From JAPLSN01 sp964482955 (GTDB taxonomy: Bacteria; Spirochaetota; Spirochaetia; Treponematales; UBA12059), in contig CAYZZW010000007.1 in NCBI GenBank assembly GCA_964482955.1, positions 1 to 64,000 of the forward strand: a DNA stretch of 64,000 nucleotides. The letters are read 5' to 3'. The notes beneath the pieces are model-generated. The model was not told the origin of the DNA. It saw only the letters and a list, made by a program, of their open reading frames with translations, and did no database searches. The number at the start of each line of letters is the position of its first letter. The first letter of the stretch is position 1. Below are positions 44,121 to 53,847 of this stretch, one piece after another. Both the position numbers and the translations under genes were made by a program.

Positions 44121-44270
44121 GAACGTGGCGAATGATAAACGGCGGGCGAGGGGCGGGTCAAGCTGGAGCGGGGGCGGCTTGCCGTGCGGCGCGTTCCCGG
44201 CCATACTGGATGGCGTATCGAGTCGGCCCCGAATCAGCGCGGGCCCATCGACGTATCCGGGAGGACGGTC

Positions 44271-44810
44271 ATGTTCATCAAGGCCATCGTCAAATTCATC
44301 ATGGCCCTCAATTCCAACACGAGGGCGGGCTTCGTCGCCGCCGGCGTCGCGTGCGGGTTCCTGCTCGCGCTCGTGCCCGCGGGCAATCTGCTCTGGGTGG
44401 CGCTGGCCATCCTCATCGCCTTCACGAAGGCGAATTCGGCGATGTTCATCGTCGTGGCGCTCGTCCTGAAGCCCTTCATGGGCCTCCTCTCCGGTCCGCT
44501 CGACGCACTCGGTTACGCGGTGCTCACGCTGCCGCCGCTTCAGGGGCTGTTCACCGCGATGGCCGACGCTCCCATCGTCCCGTACACCCGCTTCAACAAC
44601 ACGATCGTGATGGGCGGCTTCGTCGCGGGCGTCGCGCTGTGGCTGCCGGTCTTCGCAGGCGCGCGCGTCCTCGTGGGACTGTACCGGAAGAAGCTCGCCC
44701 CGAAGATCGCCGAGAGCAAGTTCGCCAAGGCGTTCATGAAGATGCCGCTCGTGCAGGCCCTGACCGCGGCGTTCGACAAGGCCGCGCGCATCAAGGGCGC
44801 CCTGGAATGA
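44271..44810 (+). CDS. Small membrane protein, TIGR03546-like
   Basis: A 179-residue inner-membrane protein with about four hydrophobic segments (for example GFVAAGVACGFLLALVP, LLWVALAILIAF, MFIVVALVLKPFMGLL and VMGGFVAGVALWLPVFAG) and a basic helical C-terminus (YRKKLAPKIAESKF). It matches my recollection of the TIGR03546 uncharacterised family, which is found as a pair with TIGR03545-type proteins in bacteria with an outer membrane. ATG 44271 has a GGGAGGA site. The TIGR03545-like gene follows after nine bases. Confidence 0.7.
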   Translation: MFIKAIVKFIMALNSNTRAGFVAAGVACGFLLALVPAGNLLWVALAILIAFTKANSAMFIVVALVLKPFMGLLSGPLDALGYAVLTLPPLQGLFTAMADAPIVPYTRFNNTIVMGGFVAGVALWLPVFAGARVLVGLYRKKLAPKIAESKFAKAFMKMPLVQALTAAFDKAARIKGALE

Positions 44811-44819
44811 GGTGAAAAA

Positions 44820-46850
44820 ATGAAAACAGCGAAACCCGTCAAGGAACCGAAGGCCAAGGCGCCCAAGAAGCCGCCCAAGCCGAACGCCATCTACAGGAAA
44901 CCGATCAAGGCAGCCCGTTTCGACAAGGCGTATGTCCGCATGCTCGGGCAGGACAGGGACGCGGCGTTCCTCAAGTCGTGCTTCGAGGAGCGCGACGGGA
45001 ACATGTCGCTCCGCGCCGGCCTCGACCGCGATTCGCTCGTCCGCCTCAACAAGCTGGCCAAGGACATCAAGGCGAACCGCGGCGCGGTCAATGTCGTGCC
45101 GATCGCGGCGCTCGTCCTCGCGGCGGCGGGGCTCGCCGTCTTCTTCCTGTTCTTCGCGAATCCCGTGGTCGAGAACCTGGCGGAGCGCGGGCTCGAGTCG
45201 GCGTTCCAGGCCAAGGCCGAGATCGACGGCCTCAAGCTGACGCTCTCGCCGCTCGGCTTCACGATGAGGAAGGTCGTCGTCGCCGACTCGGGCGCCCCCA
45301 TGACGAACCTCTTCGAGACCGGGCGGGTCGCCATGACGATGCAGCTCACGGCGCTGACGCGCGGCAAGTTCAACATAGAGGAGGCGGTCGTCGACTCGAT
45401 CGCCTTCGGCACCCCGCGCGCGAGCTCGGGCGCCTTGCCCGGCGCCGACGCCCCGGCCGCCAAGGCGGCGAAGCCGGAAGCGCCCGCGGAAGAGGCGATC
45501 GACTTCGGCAACTTCGACGCGCAGGCCCTGCTCGAGCGCGAAAAGGCCAAGCTCGGCTGCGTGAAGGCCTACGACGACGCGTCGGCGAAAATCGAAGCCG
45601 CCAAGACGGAGTGGACCGCGCGGACCGAATCGTCCAAGCAAAAGATCGAAAGCCTCAAGGCTTCCACGAAGACCCTGCTCGCGACGGACACGAAGAAGAT
45701 CAAGACCGCGGCGGAAGCCTTGAAGCTGGCCGAGGAACTCAAGAAGACCACGGGCGACGCGAAGGCGGCCGCCGCGGAGGCGGGAGCCGTCTACGACGGC
45801 GTCGCGAAGGACGCGGCCGCGGCGAAGGCTCTGACGAAGGCCGCCACGGATTCCTTCGGGAAGGACTTGGCCTACCTCAAGTCCTTCGCCGACCCGAAGA
45901 GCGGCGCCGCCCGCGGCGTCATCGAGCCGGCCATCCGGTCGGTGCTCTCCGACAAGGTGGAGCGCTACGGCGATCTGGGCCTCAAGGCCCTCGACGTGCT
46001 CGGCCGCGTGAAGTCCGCGTCGCCGAAAAAGGAAAAGGAAGCGAAGGCGGTCGGCCCCCGCGGACGCGACATTCCCTTCGCGTCGCGCGCGTATCCGGCT
46101 TTCAGCATCGCCCGGCTCTCGTCCGATTTCGACGCGGGCGGAAAGCGCTGGACCATCGACCTCCGCGGCGTGTCCTCCGATCCGGACCTCACGGGCGCCC
46201 CGACGAAACTCGCCTTCTCCGTGAAGGACGCGGTCTTCGCGGTCGGCTTCGACGGCAAGGTCGACCTCACGACGAAGGGCGCGGGCGTCTACGACGGCAA
46301 CGTCGTCTTTTCCGGCGTGAACTTCGACCTGGAAGCCGCCCTGAAGGCGATCGGCGTCGAGGATTTCGCGGGCCGCCTCTCGGGCGATCTCGGACTCGAC
46401 GGGGATCCCGTCGACGGTTTCAACGCGGTCGCGAAGCTCGCGGTCGAGGAACCGAAACTCGAGGAAGTGAAGGGGCTCGTCGGGGAGATCCTGCGCGATT
46501 CGCTCGGAAGCCGCGTGGACATCGACGTCGGCTTCGGGAAGGACGGCCTCTCGGTCAAGACGAATCTCGACAAGCTCGTCGCGGACGGCGTCGCCAAGAC
46601 CGCGCTCCGCTACGCCGCGGAAAACGCGAAGAAGATCGAGGCCGTCGCGCGCGACTGGGCCGCGAAGGAACTCGACGGCAAGCTCGCCTCGAAGGACCTC
46701 GACACGCTCCTCGGCGCCGCGAAGGGCGGCAAGACGGAATCCGAGGCGCTCAAGTCGTCGATCGACAAGAAGATCGCCGAGCTCGAGGCGAAAGCCAAGT
46801 CCTTCGGCTCCGACGCCCTCAAGGGCTTGCCGGGCCTGCCCGGTTTCTGA
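44820..46850 (+). CDS. Large membrane-anchored protein, TIGR03545-like
   Basis: A 676-residue protein with a long basic cytoplasmic N-terminus, one transmembrane helix (about residues 96-116, AALVLAAAGLAVFFLFF) and a large periplasmic part. That part contains an AsmA/LEA-like beta region (LKLTLSPLGFTMRKVVV), a charged coiled coil (about 245-350) and a second beta-rich region (SSDPDLTGAPTKLAFSVKD). This is the architecture of the TIGR03545 family, partner of TIGR03546. Function unknown; anchoring plus AsmA-like folds suggests a role in envelope assembly or lipid transport, which is inference. The moxR gene starts 12 bases later. Confidence 0.7.
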   Translation: MKTAKPVKEPKAKAPKKPPKPNAIYRKPIKAARFDKAYVRMLGQDRDAAFLKSCFEERDGNMSLRAGLDRDSLVRLNKLAKDIKANRGAVNVVPIAALVLAAAGLAVFFLFFANPVVENLAERGLESAFQAKAEIDGLKLTLSPLGFTMRKVVVADSGAPMTNLFETGRVAMTMQLTALTRGKFNIEEAVVDSIAFGTPRASSGALPGADAPAAKAAKPEAPAEEAIDFGNFDAQALLEREKAKLGCVKAYDDASAKIEAAKTEWTARTESSKQKIESLKASTKTLLATDTKKIKTAAEALKLAEELKKTTGDAKAAAAEAGAVYDGVAKDAAAAKALTKAATDSFGKDLAYLKSFADPKSGAARGVIEPAIRSVLSDKVERYGDLGLKALDVLGRVKSASPKKEKEAKAVGPRGRDIPFASRAYPAFSIARLSSDFDAGGKRWTIDLRGVSSDPDLTGAPTKLAFSVKDAVFAVGFDGKVDLTTKGAGVYDGNVVFSGVNFDLEAALKAIGVEDFAGRLSGDLGLDGDPVDGFNAVAKLAVEEPKLEEVKGLVGEILRDSLGSRVDIDVGFGKDGLSVKTNLDKLVADGVAKTALRYAAENAKKIEAVARDWAAKELDGKLASKDLDTLLGAAKGGKTESEALKSSIDKKIAELEAKAKSFGSDALKGLPGLPGF

Positions 46851-46862
46851 GCGGGGCGCGGC

Positions 46863-47855
46863 ATGGCGAAGACGGCATCACCCGAACTCCGCGACGCGGC
46901 GGCCCTCGTCGGGCGCGTGCGCGCCGAGATCGGCAAGCGGGTCATCGGCAAGGGCGGCATGGTCGAGGGCATCCTCCTCGGTGTCGCCTCGGGCGGGCAC
47001 GTGCTCGTGGAGGGCGTGCCCGGGCTCGCGAAGACGATGGCGGTGCGCGCCTTCGCCGAAGTCTCGAAGCTCGCGTTCAAGCGCATCCAGTTCACGCCCG
47101 ACCTCCTCCCCGGAGACGTGACCGGCTCGCTCTATTACGACGCGGACACGAAGCGCTTCCTGCCGCGCCGCGGCCCCGTGTTCGCGAACGTCGTGCTGGC
47201 GGACGAGATCAACCGCGCGCCGGCGAAGGTGCAGTCGGCGCTGCTCGAGGCGATGGAGGAGCGGCAGGTGACGATCGGCGAGGAGACCCTTCGATTGCCC
47301 GAGCCCTTCTTCGTCATGGCGACGCAGAACCCGATCGAGCACGAGGGCACCTTCAAGCTGCCGGAAGCCCAGCTCGACCGCTTCCTCCTCAAGGTGCGCG
47401 TCGACTATCCCGACGCCGAGGACGAGGCGGCCATCGCGCGGCTCATGCTCGCCGAAGCGCCCTGCGCCGTGGAGGCGGTGCTCGACGCCGCGGGCGTGGA
47501 GGCGATCAGGAAGGCGTCGCGCTCGGTGGCCGTCGACGACGCGATCACCGCGTATGCGGTCGGCGTGGTGCGCGCCACGCGCCCGGAGGACGAGCCCGCG
47601 AAGTCGGCCGCCCTCCGCGAGCTGTCGCGCCACGTCGAGTACGGCGCCGGCCCGCGCGCGACGGTGCACCTCTTGCGCTGCGCCCGCGCGAAAGCCGCCT
47701 TCGACGGCCGCGGCTACGTCGTCCCCGACGACGTGAAGCTGTGCGCGCCGCTCGTGCTGGGGCACCGCCTTGTCGTGTCGTACGAGGCGGAGGCCGAGTC
47801 CGTGTCGGCCTACGACGTGGTCGACCGCGTGCTGGAGCTGGTGCCGGTGCCATGA
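46863..47855 (+). CDS. MoxR-family AAA+ ATPase
   Basis: A 330-residue AAA+ chaperone-like ATPase. Walker A in EGVPGLAKTM, Walker B in VVLADEINRAPAK, sensor I in FFVMATQNP, arginine-finger and sensor II region near the C-terminus (RELSRHVEYGAGPRA). MoxR ATPases work with VWA-domain proteins in metal-insertion or complex-assembly systems; the DUF58, BatA and BatB genes downstream fit this. The stop overlaps the DUF58 gene by four bases. Confidence 0.93.
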   Translation: MAKTASPELRDAAALVGRVRAEIGKRVIGKGGMVEGILLGVASGGHVLVEGVPGLAKTMAVRAFAEVSKLAFKRIQFTPDLLPGDVTGSLYYDADTKRFLPRRGPVFANVVLADEINRAPAKVQSALLEAMEERQVTIGEETLRLPEPFFVMATQNPIEHEGTFKLPEAQLDRFLLKVRVDYPDAEDEAAIARLMLAEAPCAVEAVLDAAGVEAIRKASRSVAVDDAITAYAVGVVRATRPEDEPAKSAALRELSRHVEYGAGPRATVHLLRCARAKAAFDGRGYVVPDDVKLCAPLVLGHRLVVSYEAEAESVSAYDVVDRVLELVPVP

Positions 47856-48760
47856 ACGCCCCGCGCGACGAGCGCTTCCGGAAGGCGGTCAGAAGGCTCC
47901 TGTTCGTATCGCCCCTCCTCTCCCGCGCGTTCCTCTCCGGAGGTTTCCGCTCGGCGTTCAAGGGCCGCGGCATGGACTTCGACTCCATCCGCGAATACGC
48001 GCCGGAGGACGACGCGCGCTCCATCGACTGGAACGCCTCGATGCGCTTCGGCCGTCCCTTCATCAAGACCTACCGCGAAGACCGCGCGCTCTCCATCTTC
48101 GTCGTGTTCGACGAGAGCGCGTCGATGCGCTACGGCTCGGACGGTCCCAAGGCGGGCACCGCGGCGGTGGCCGCGTCGCTCGTGGCGTACGCCGCGGCGA
48201 GGGCCGGCGCCCCGGTAGGCGCGCTTTTCTTCGCGGACAAGGTCGGCGACAGCTTTCCGCCGTCGACGCAAGTGACGCGGCCGCAGGCGCTCGCGTCGCG
48301 CTTCGAGGCTTCGACGCGCGGCCCGAAGCCGCGGGGAGGCAGCGCGCTCGCGGAAGCGGCGGACGCCGCGCGCCGGAGCTTGAAGCGCCGCTCGCTCGTC
48401 TTCTTCGTGAGCGACTTCCTCGCCTCCGCGGAAGGCCCGGGCGGCTGGTCGCGGCCTTTCGCCCTCCTCGCGCGCCGGCACGACGTCGTGGCGCTCCGCG
48501 TGTACGACGATCCAGACGCCGTGGCCGGGACGATCCGCGGCTCCGTGCGCGTCGCCGACGCGGAGACGGGCCGCATCGAACGCCTCAAGCTGGGCAAGGG
48601 GGCGCGCGACGGCGATTTCGCGGAGGAAGTCCGCGACGCCCGTTTCGAATGGCTCCGCGCGGTGGCCGCCTCGCGCGCCGCGCGCGTCGAGCTCCGCGCC
48701 GGCGAGGATCCGGCCAAAGCCCTCGTGGCGTTTTTCGAGCGGCGGAGGCGGGCGGGATGA
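47852..48760 (+). CDS. DUF58 domain protein of the MoxR/Bat operon
   Basis: A 302-residue DUF58 protein: GRGMDFDSIREYAPEDDARSIDWNASMRFGRP is the family's core, followed by a VWA-like fold with a DESASM MIDAS-type motif (about residues 90-95). No membrane segment seen. It probably acts as a VWA adaptor for the MoxR ATPase. ATG 47852 overlaps moxR; the stop overlaps the next gene by four bases. Confidence 0.9.
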   Translation: MNAPRDERFRKAVRRLLFVSPLLSRAFLSGGFRSAFKGRGMDFDSIREYAPEDDARSIDWNASMRFGRPFIKTYREDRALSIFVVFDESASMRYGSDGPKAGTAAVAASLVAYAAARAGAPVGALFFADKVGDSFPPSTQVTRPQALASRFEASTRGPKPRGGSALAEAADAARRSLKRRSLVFFVSDFLASAEGPGGWSRPFALLARRHDVVALRVYDDPDAVAGTIRGSVRVADAETGRIERLKLGKGARDGDFAEEVRDARFEWLRAVAASRAARVELRAGEDPAKALVAFFERRRRAG

Positions 48761-49617
48761 CGGCTCGCCGGCTCCTCGCCGCGGCCTTCGCGCTGCGCGC
48801 CGCCCTCGGCGTCGCGGCGGAGGGACTCGGCGCTCCCGCGCTCGTCCCGGCGCGCCGCGCCCCGGGCGACCTCGTGGAGGCGTCGTTCGACTTCGACGCG
48901 ACCGCCCTCGCCTTCGATCCTGCGCTCGCGGTATTGCCGCGGCCGATCCGCGGCGAACGCTACGACGTCGTCGGCGTGCGCGCGGAAATCCGCGGCCGCG
49001 CGGGCCGTCTCGTCGTCACGCTCCAGGCGTGGGCGTCGGGTTCGATCGTCACGAAGCCGATCCAAGCCGGGCCGATCATCGTGCCCGCGTTCGCCTTCGA
49101 GGTCGAACGCGCCTCGTCCGTCCACGGCGACGCCGCGCCCGCTTTCCGGCAGCCGCTCGCGCTCAAGGGCACGACCTTCGAACTCCTCAAGCTCGTCGGC
49201 GCGTTCGTCGCCGTCGCGCTCGGTGGCGGCGCCTTCGGGCTCCGGAACACGCCGTTCGCCCGCGCGTTGGTCGCGCGCCTCCGTCTCGCGGCCGCACGCC
49301 GCGAGTATCGGGCGTCGCTCCGTAAGGTCGCGCGCCTGCGACGTACGGACGACCGCAAGGCGTGGGACGAATTCGCGCGAGGCGCCAGGCGCTATCTCGC
49401 GGCGCTCACCGGCCTGCCCGTCCCGGCCATGACCCCGCGCGAACTCGCGTCGGTCGCGGGCGATGGTTCGCGGCCGCTTTCCGGCGCCGCGGGCGCTTTG
49501 GCCGACGCCGACGCCGCCCGCTTCGGAGGCGGCGGCCCGTCGCTCGACGCCGCGCTCGCCGCGATCCGGGATACCGTAGCGTCGTTCGAGACGGAGGGCG
49601 TCCATGTCCTTCGATAG
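48757..49617 (+). CDS. Membrane protein of the Bat operon, function unknown
   Basis: A 286-residue protein with an N-terminal signal-like hydrophobic stretch (LLAAAFALRAALGVAA), an extracytoplasmic beta-rich region with repeated VPA/LPRP elements, a membrane helix (about residues 146-165, LLKLVGAFVAVALGGGAFGL) and a cytoplasmic helical C-terminus. It occupies the position held by a DUF4381-like or BatC-type protein in other Bat operons, but I do not recognise a specific domain. It overlaps its neighbours at both ends, so it is translationally coupled to them. Confidence 0.65.
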   Translation: MTARRLLAAAFALRAALGVAAEGLGAPALVPARRAPGDLVEASFDFDATALAFDPALAVLPRPIRGERYDVVGVRAEIRGRAGRLVVTLQAWASGSIVTKPIQAGPIIVPAFAFEVERASSVHGDAAPAFRQPLALKGTTFELLKLVGAFVAVALGGGAFGLRNTPFARALVARLRLAAARREYRASLRKVARLRRTDDRKAWDEFARGARRYLAALTGLPVPAMTPRELASVAGDGSRPLSGAAGALADADAARFGGGGPSLDAALAAIRDTVASFETEGVHVLR

Positions 49618-50593
49618 ACCGTGGCTCCTCGTCCTGCTCGCCGCGCCCGTGCTGGCGGAATTCCTCTGGCGGCGCGAGCGGCCCGGCCGACCCGGTTTCG
49701 CCCTCGCGCGCTGGAAGGCGACCGACCGGGGCGGCGGCCCGTCGCGCTCGGCGCTCGCGGCCCGGGTTCGCGACGTCCTCGCGCTCGCGGGATACGCCCT
49801 CCTCGTCGCGGCGGCCGCGGGACCGTCGCGGCTGGAGCGCGCCGTCGTGTTTCTCGAGCGGGGCGCCGACGTCGTGTTCGCCATCGACGCGTCCCCGAGC
49901 ATGGGCGCGAAGGACCTGCGTCCCGATCGCTTCCGCGCGGCGTCGGCGCTCGTTGAACGCTTCATGGCCGAAGAGCGGAACGAAGCCGTCGGCGTCGTCG
50001 CCTTCGGCAGCGAAGCCGCGCTCGTCTGTCCTCCCACCGCAGACTACGCCGTGGTCCGCGCGCGCCTTTCCTCGGTGCGGCCCGGAGAACTCGGCGACGG
50101 TACCGCGATCGGGTCCGGACTCGCCGTCGCGGTGCGGCACGCCGCGTCGGCGCGCGGCACGGCCAAACGCGTCATCCTCGTCACCGACGGCGAGAACAAC
50201 GAAGGTTCCGTGACGCCGGAGACCGCCGCCGCCCTCGCGCTCGCGCGCGGTATACCGGTCACCGTGATCGGCGCGGGCTCGCGCGGCGAAGTCCCGGTCG
50301 AATACGAAGACCCCGAGACGGGCGAGCGCTCGGTCGGCACCTACGCGAGCTCGTTCGACGAGGAACGACTCCGCGCGTTGGCCGCATCGACCGGCGGCGA
50401 CTATCTGAACGCCGCCGACGACGAGGGCATCGACCGCGCCTTCGAACGGTTGTCGAAGTCGCTCCCCGCCGCCAGCCGCAAGCGCCTCACCGCCCGCAAG
50501 TACTCGGTCGCCCCGGCCTGGTTCGCGGCGGCGTGCCTCCTTCTCTCAGCGTCGTGGATCGCGGGCCGCCTCTTCCTCGGGAGGCTGCCGTGA
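49604..50593 (+). CDS. batA: BatA, VWA-domain membrane protein
   Basis: A 329-residue Bat protein: two N-terminal membrane segments, a VWA domain with MIDAS residues DASPSMG (DxSxS) and TDGEN, then a C-terminal membrane helix (about 305-325). Classical BatA architecture, with the VWA domain on the periplasmic side. Bat proteins were named for aerotolerance in Bacteroides, and homologues affect stress resistance in Leptospira. It starts 14 bases inside the preceding gene and its stop overlaps batB. Confidence 0.92.
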   Translation: MSFDRPWLLVLLAAPVLAEFLWRRERPGRPGFALARWKATDRGGGPSRSALAARVRDVLALAGYALLVAAAAGPSRLERAVVFLERGADVVFAIDASPSMGAKDLRPDRFRAASALVERFMAEERNEAVGVVAFGSEAALVCPPTADYAVVRARLSSVRPGELGDGTAIGSGLAVAVRHAASARGTAKRVILVTDGENNEGSVTPETAAALALARGIPVTVIGAGSRGEVPVEYEDPETGERSVGTYASSFDEERLRALAASTGGDYLNAADDEGIDRAFERLSKSLPAASRKRLTARKYSVAPAWFAAACLLLSASWIAGRLFLGRLP

Positions 50594-51561
50594 ATTTCGA
50601 CCGCCCCATCGCGCTCTTCGGCATCCTGCTCGCGGCGCCGATCCTCCTCTTCGGGCTCAGGAAAGCCCTGCGCCTCGCGGCCGTCCTGCCGCGCTTCGCG
50701 GACGCGGCGTTCGCGCCCCGCGCCGCGCGCTCGGTCCGGAGGCGCGCCTCGCTCTCCGCGGCGTGCGGCGCGCTGTTCGCGGTCGCCGCGTCGGTCGGGC
50801 TCGCCGGGCCGAGCCTCGGATTCGAGTACGTCGAGACCGCCGCCGGGGGCGCCGAGATCGCCCTGCTCGTCGACGTCTCGAACTCCATGCTCGCCGAGGA
50901 CCAGGTTCCGTCGCGGCTCGGGGCGGCGACGGAACTCGCGCGTTACGCGATCCGCGCCGCTCCCGAAGCCCGCTACAGCCTCACCGTCGCCAAGGGCGGC
51001 GCGACCACGCTCTCGCCGATGACCGACGACGTCGCCGCCCTCGAGGACGCCCTCGAGTTCGCGACGCCCGAGTCGGTGACCGCCGCGTCGACCGACCTCG
51101 GCGCGGGCGTCGCGGAGGCCGCGAAGACCTTCGGCGCCCACGACGCCTTCCGCGTGCTCGTCATCCTGAGCGACGGCGACGACCGCGGAGGCTCGCTGCA
51201 GGGCCGGGCCGCCGCCGCGCGCAAGGACGGCATCCTCGTCGTTTCCGTCGTCTTCGGCACGGAACGCGGCGCCCCCGTGAACGACGCGTCCGGAAAGCCG
51301 ATCCTGGACAAGGACGGCACGCCCGCGGTGGCCAAGGCCGTCCCGTCGGCGCTCGCGCGCGCCTCGAGCTCCGGGATCGCGCTCAAACCCGAAACCGCCG
51401 CCGCCGAACTCCGCGCCATCGTGGATCGAGCTTCGGGAAAACGGGGAGGCGCCCTGCAGGCGCCGCGGAAGCCTCGGGACGTGTCGGGCTTCTTCTTCGC
51501 CGCCGCGGCTTTCCTCGCGGCCGCGCGCTTCTTCCTGTCTCCGACGGGGGCGCTCTCGTGA
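50590..51561 (+). CDS. batB: BatB, VWA-domain membrane protein
   Basis: A 323-residue paralogue of BatA with the same layout: two N-terminal hydrophobic segments, VWA domain with MIDAS VDVSNSM and SDGDDRGG, and a C-terminal hydrophobic helix. The pair BatA/BatB is the usual core of the operon. GTG 50590 overlaps the batA stop by four bases; the stop overlaps the TPR gene. Confidence 0.9.
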   Translation: MNFDRPIALFGILLAAPILLFGLRKALRLAAVLPRFADAAFAPRAARSVRRRASLSAACGALFAVAASVGLAGPSLGFEYVETAAGGAEIALLVDVSNSMLAEDQVPSRLGAATELARYAIRAAPEARYSLTVAKGGATTLSPMTDDVAALEDALEFATPESVTAASTDLGAGVAEAAKTFGAHDAFRVLVILSDGDDRGGSLQGRAAAARKDGILVVSVVFGTERGAPVNDASGKPILDKDGTPAVAKAVPSALARASSSGIALKPETAAAELRAIVDRASGKRGGALQAPRKPRDVSGFFFAAAAFLAAARFFLSPTGALS

Positions 51562-52142
51562 AACGACGGACTACCGCCGTCTTCGCGGCCTTGGCGCTCG
51601 CGTCGCTGGGGCTGTCGTCCTGCGGGCGGACGGCCGACGCCCTCCGCATCCTCTCGGCGAACGCGCGCTTCTCGCAGGCGCGCTACCAGGAGGCGATCGA
51701 CGGCTACCTGGCCGCGGGTCCCGGGCGCTACGACGGCATCGTCGATTACGACCTGGCCACCGCCTTCGCCGCCCTCGGCGAGGAGGAATCGGCCGCCGCG
51801 CTCTTTTCTCGGCTCGCCTCGTCGCCCGATCCCGTCATCGCCGCGTCCGCGTCCTACGGCCTCGGGCTCGTCGCCTTCGGCCGGGCCGACTACGACGAGG
51901 CGGAAGCCCGCTTCCGCGAATCGCTCCGCCTCGAGCCGGGCGCTCCCGACGCCTCCCGCGCCCTCGAAGCCGCCGCGGACGCGAAACGCCGCTCGAACGA
52001 GGCGAAATCCGCGTCGCGCGCGCCGACCTCGACGGCCCGCGGCGCGGGCGACGAGCTCCTCGACCTGGCCGGCCGCATGGAGTCGCCCCGCTACAAACCC
52101 GGGGCGCAGAGCGCCGCCGAACCGTCGGGAGACAACCTGTGA
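51558..52142 (+). CDS. TPR lipoprotein of the Bat operon (BatC/BatE-like)
   Basis: A 194-residue lipoprotein: lipobox GLSSC (about residues 18-22), then two or three tetratricopeptide repeats (NARFSQARYQEAIDGYLAA, YDLATAFAALGEEESAAALF, YGLGLVAFGRADYDEAEARF) and an Ala/Ser-rich tail. TPR proteins in this position (BatC or BatE) are thought to scaffold the Bat complex. GTG 51558 overlaps batB; the stop overlaps batD. Confidence 0.8.
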   Translation: MKRRTTAVFAALALASLGLSSCGRTADALRILSANARFSQARYQEAIDGYLAAGPGRYDGIVDYDLATAFAALGEEESAAALFSRLASSPDPVIAASASYGLGLVAFGRADYDEAEARFRESLRLEPGAPDASRALEAAADAKRRSNEAKSASRAPTSTARGAGDELLDLAGRMESPRYKPGAQSAAEPSGDNL

Positions 52143-53845
52143 CGCGCCGCCCGACGCTCGCCGCCGCGTTGTGCGCCCTCGTCGCCGCCGCGGCGTCGGC
52201 GCTCGACACGGCGCCCGTCGTCTCGCCGCCCGAACCGGCGGTCGGCGACGAGGTGACCGTCGATTATCGCCTGGAAAACCTCGATGCCGCGGGCGCGGCC
52301 GTGCGCGACTTCGCCCTGCCCGAAGGCCTCGCGCTCCTCGGCACGCGCCTCCAGCCCGAACGGGCATTCGATGGCTCGGGAACCCTCCGCGAAGTCCTCC
52401 GGCTTTCCGTGACCTTCCGCGCCGTCGAAGCCGGCGTGTTCGAACTCCCGCCGATTTCCGTCACGGCCCGGGGCGCGGTCCGCGCGACGCCGCGCGTCGT
52501 CCTCCGGGTGTCCGCCGCGGCCGACTCGTCGGAACCGCTCGCCGACTGGGCCGCGCCGGCCGCCGTCTACGCGGGCCAGGCCTTCGCCCTGTCGGCCGTC
52601 GGCTTGCCGGAAGGCGCCTTCGTCCGTCCGCCCGCCGTCCCGGGGCTCGCCCTCGAGCGTCGCGGCCCGGCATCGTTCGTCGCCCTGTCCCTCGCGTCGC
52701 GCGCGGACCCGCCCGCCGTAATCGAACTCCCCGCGGCCACCGCCCGCGCGGACGTCGGTCCCCGCCACGTCCGGGGCGCCCGCATCCGCGTCATGCCGTG
52801 GAACGCCCGCGGGACGGAGCGCGGCGCGGTCGGGCGCATCGCCCTGTCGGTCGCCGCCGCGAAGACCTCCGGCCACGACTTCGCGATCACGGTTTCCGGT
52901 TCGGGCAACCTGCCCATCCTCCCGGCCCCGCGTTTTTCCGTCCGCGGACCCGACGGCTCGGTCCTCCCGCCCGAGGCGGTGACCGTGTCGCGCCTCGACC
53001 GGTACGCCGCGACCGACTCGGGCTACGCGGGCTCCGTGGACTTCCTCGTCGCCGTCGCCCCCGACGCCGCCAAGCCCGGGCGCCGGACCGTCGCCTTCTC
53101 GCCGTACGCCGCGCTCGACCCCGCGTCGGGCGACGTGAAGACGATATCGCTTCAACCCTTCGTCTTCACGCTCGCGTCCTCGGGCTCCAAGGCCGATCCG
53201 GTTCGCGACGCCTTCGCCGCGCTCGCCGCGCCGCCCGCCGGTGCGGGGGCCGCCCGCGCCGCCTGGATTTCCGGTATCGCCAAGGGCGCGAAGGGAGACC
53301 TGGCGGGCGCCGTCCGCGATCTCTACGCCGCCGAACGCCTGGGCGAACGCCATCCCGCGTTCCGCGCGGCGCTCGAGACCCTTCGGTCCCTCACGGGCGT
53401 CGACGCCCGCCCGCGCGACCTCCTGCCGCCGCCCGCCGCGTTCCGGTGGGCTGTCGCCGCGGCGCTCGCCTGCGCGCTGGTCGCGGCCGCCGTCGCGCTC
53501 GCGCGAATCCTCGGCATCGCGCGTCCGAAGCGCTCCCGCTCCCGGCCGCGCCCGGAACGGAGACATCCGAACGCCGCCGCCTTCGGACGCGTCCTCGGCT
53601 TCGTCGCGATCGCGCTCGCCTTCGCCCTCTGCGCGCTCGTGTCGGCCGCGGACCGCCGCCGCGTCTTCGTCGTGAGCCCGGGCGGACCGGTCCGCGCGGC
53701 GCCCGGCCAAGCCGCCTCGGTCGCCTTCGAAATTCCGGCCGGCGCGGCGGGAATCGAGCGGGCGGCGGTGGACGGCTGGAACCTCGTGGAATTCCCCGAC
53801 GGCCGCAAAGGCTGGCTCGTCGACGACCAAGGATTGGAGTATTAA
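52139..53845 (+). CDS. batD: BatD
   Basis: A 568-residue membrane protein: signal peptide (LAAALCALVAAAASA), a run of Ig-like beta domains (starting VSPPEPAVGDEVTVDYRLE), a central membrane helix (about 440-458, WAVAAALACALVAAAVALA), a cytoplasmic Arg/Pro-rich loop, a second helix (about 483-502) and an SH3-like end (WNLVEFPDGRKGWL). This fits BatD, the "protein BatD" family that follows BatA/B in Bat operons. GTG 52139 overlaps the TPR gene. Confidence 0.85.
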   Translation: MTRRPTLAAALCALVAAAASALDTAPVVSPPEPAVGDEVTVDYRLENLDAAGAAVRDFALPEGLALLGTRLQPERAFDGSGTLREVLRLSVTFRAVEAGVFELPPISVTARGAVRATPRVVLRVSAAADSSEPLADWAAPAAVYAGQAFALSAVGLPEGAFVRPPAVPGLALERRGPASFVALSLASRADPPAVIELPAATARADVGPRHVRGARIRVMPWNARGTERGAVGRIALSVAAAKTSGHDFAITVSGSGNLPILPAPRFSVRGPDGSVLPPEAVTVSRLDRYAATDSGYAGSVDFLVAVAPDAAKPGRRTVAFSPYAALDPASGDVKTISLQPFVFTLASSGSKADPVRDAFAALAAPPAGAGAARAAWISGIAKGAKGDLAGAVRDLYAAERLGERHPAFRAALETLRSLTGVDARPRDLLPPPAAFRWAVAAALACALVAAAVALARILGIARPKRSRSRPRPERRHPNAAAFGRVLGFVAIALAFALCALVSAADRRRVFVVSPGGPVRAAPGQAASVAFEIPAGAAGIERAAVDGWNLVEFPDGRKGWLVDDQGLEY

Positions 53846-53847
53846 CG

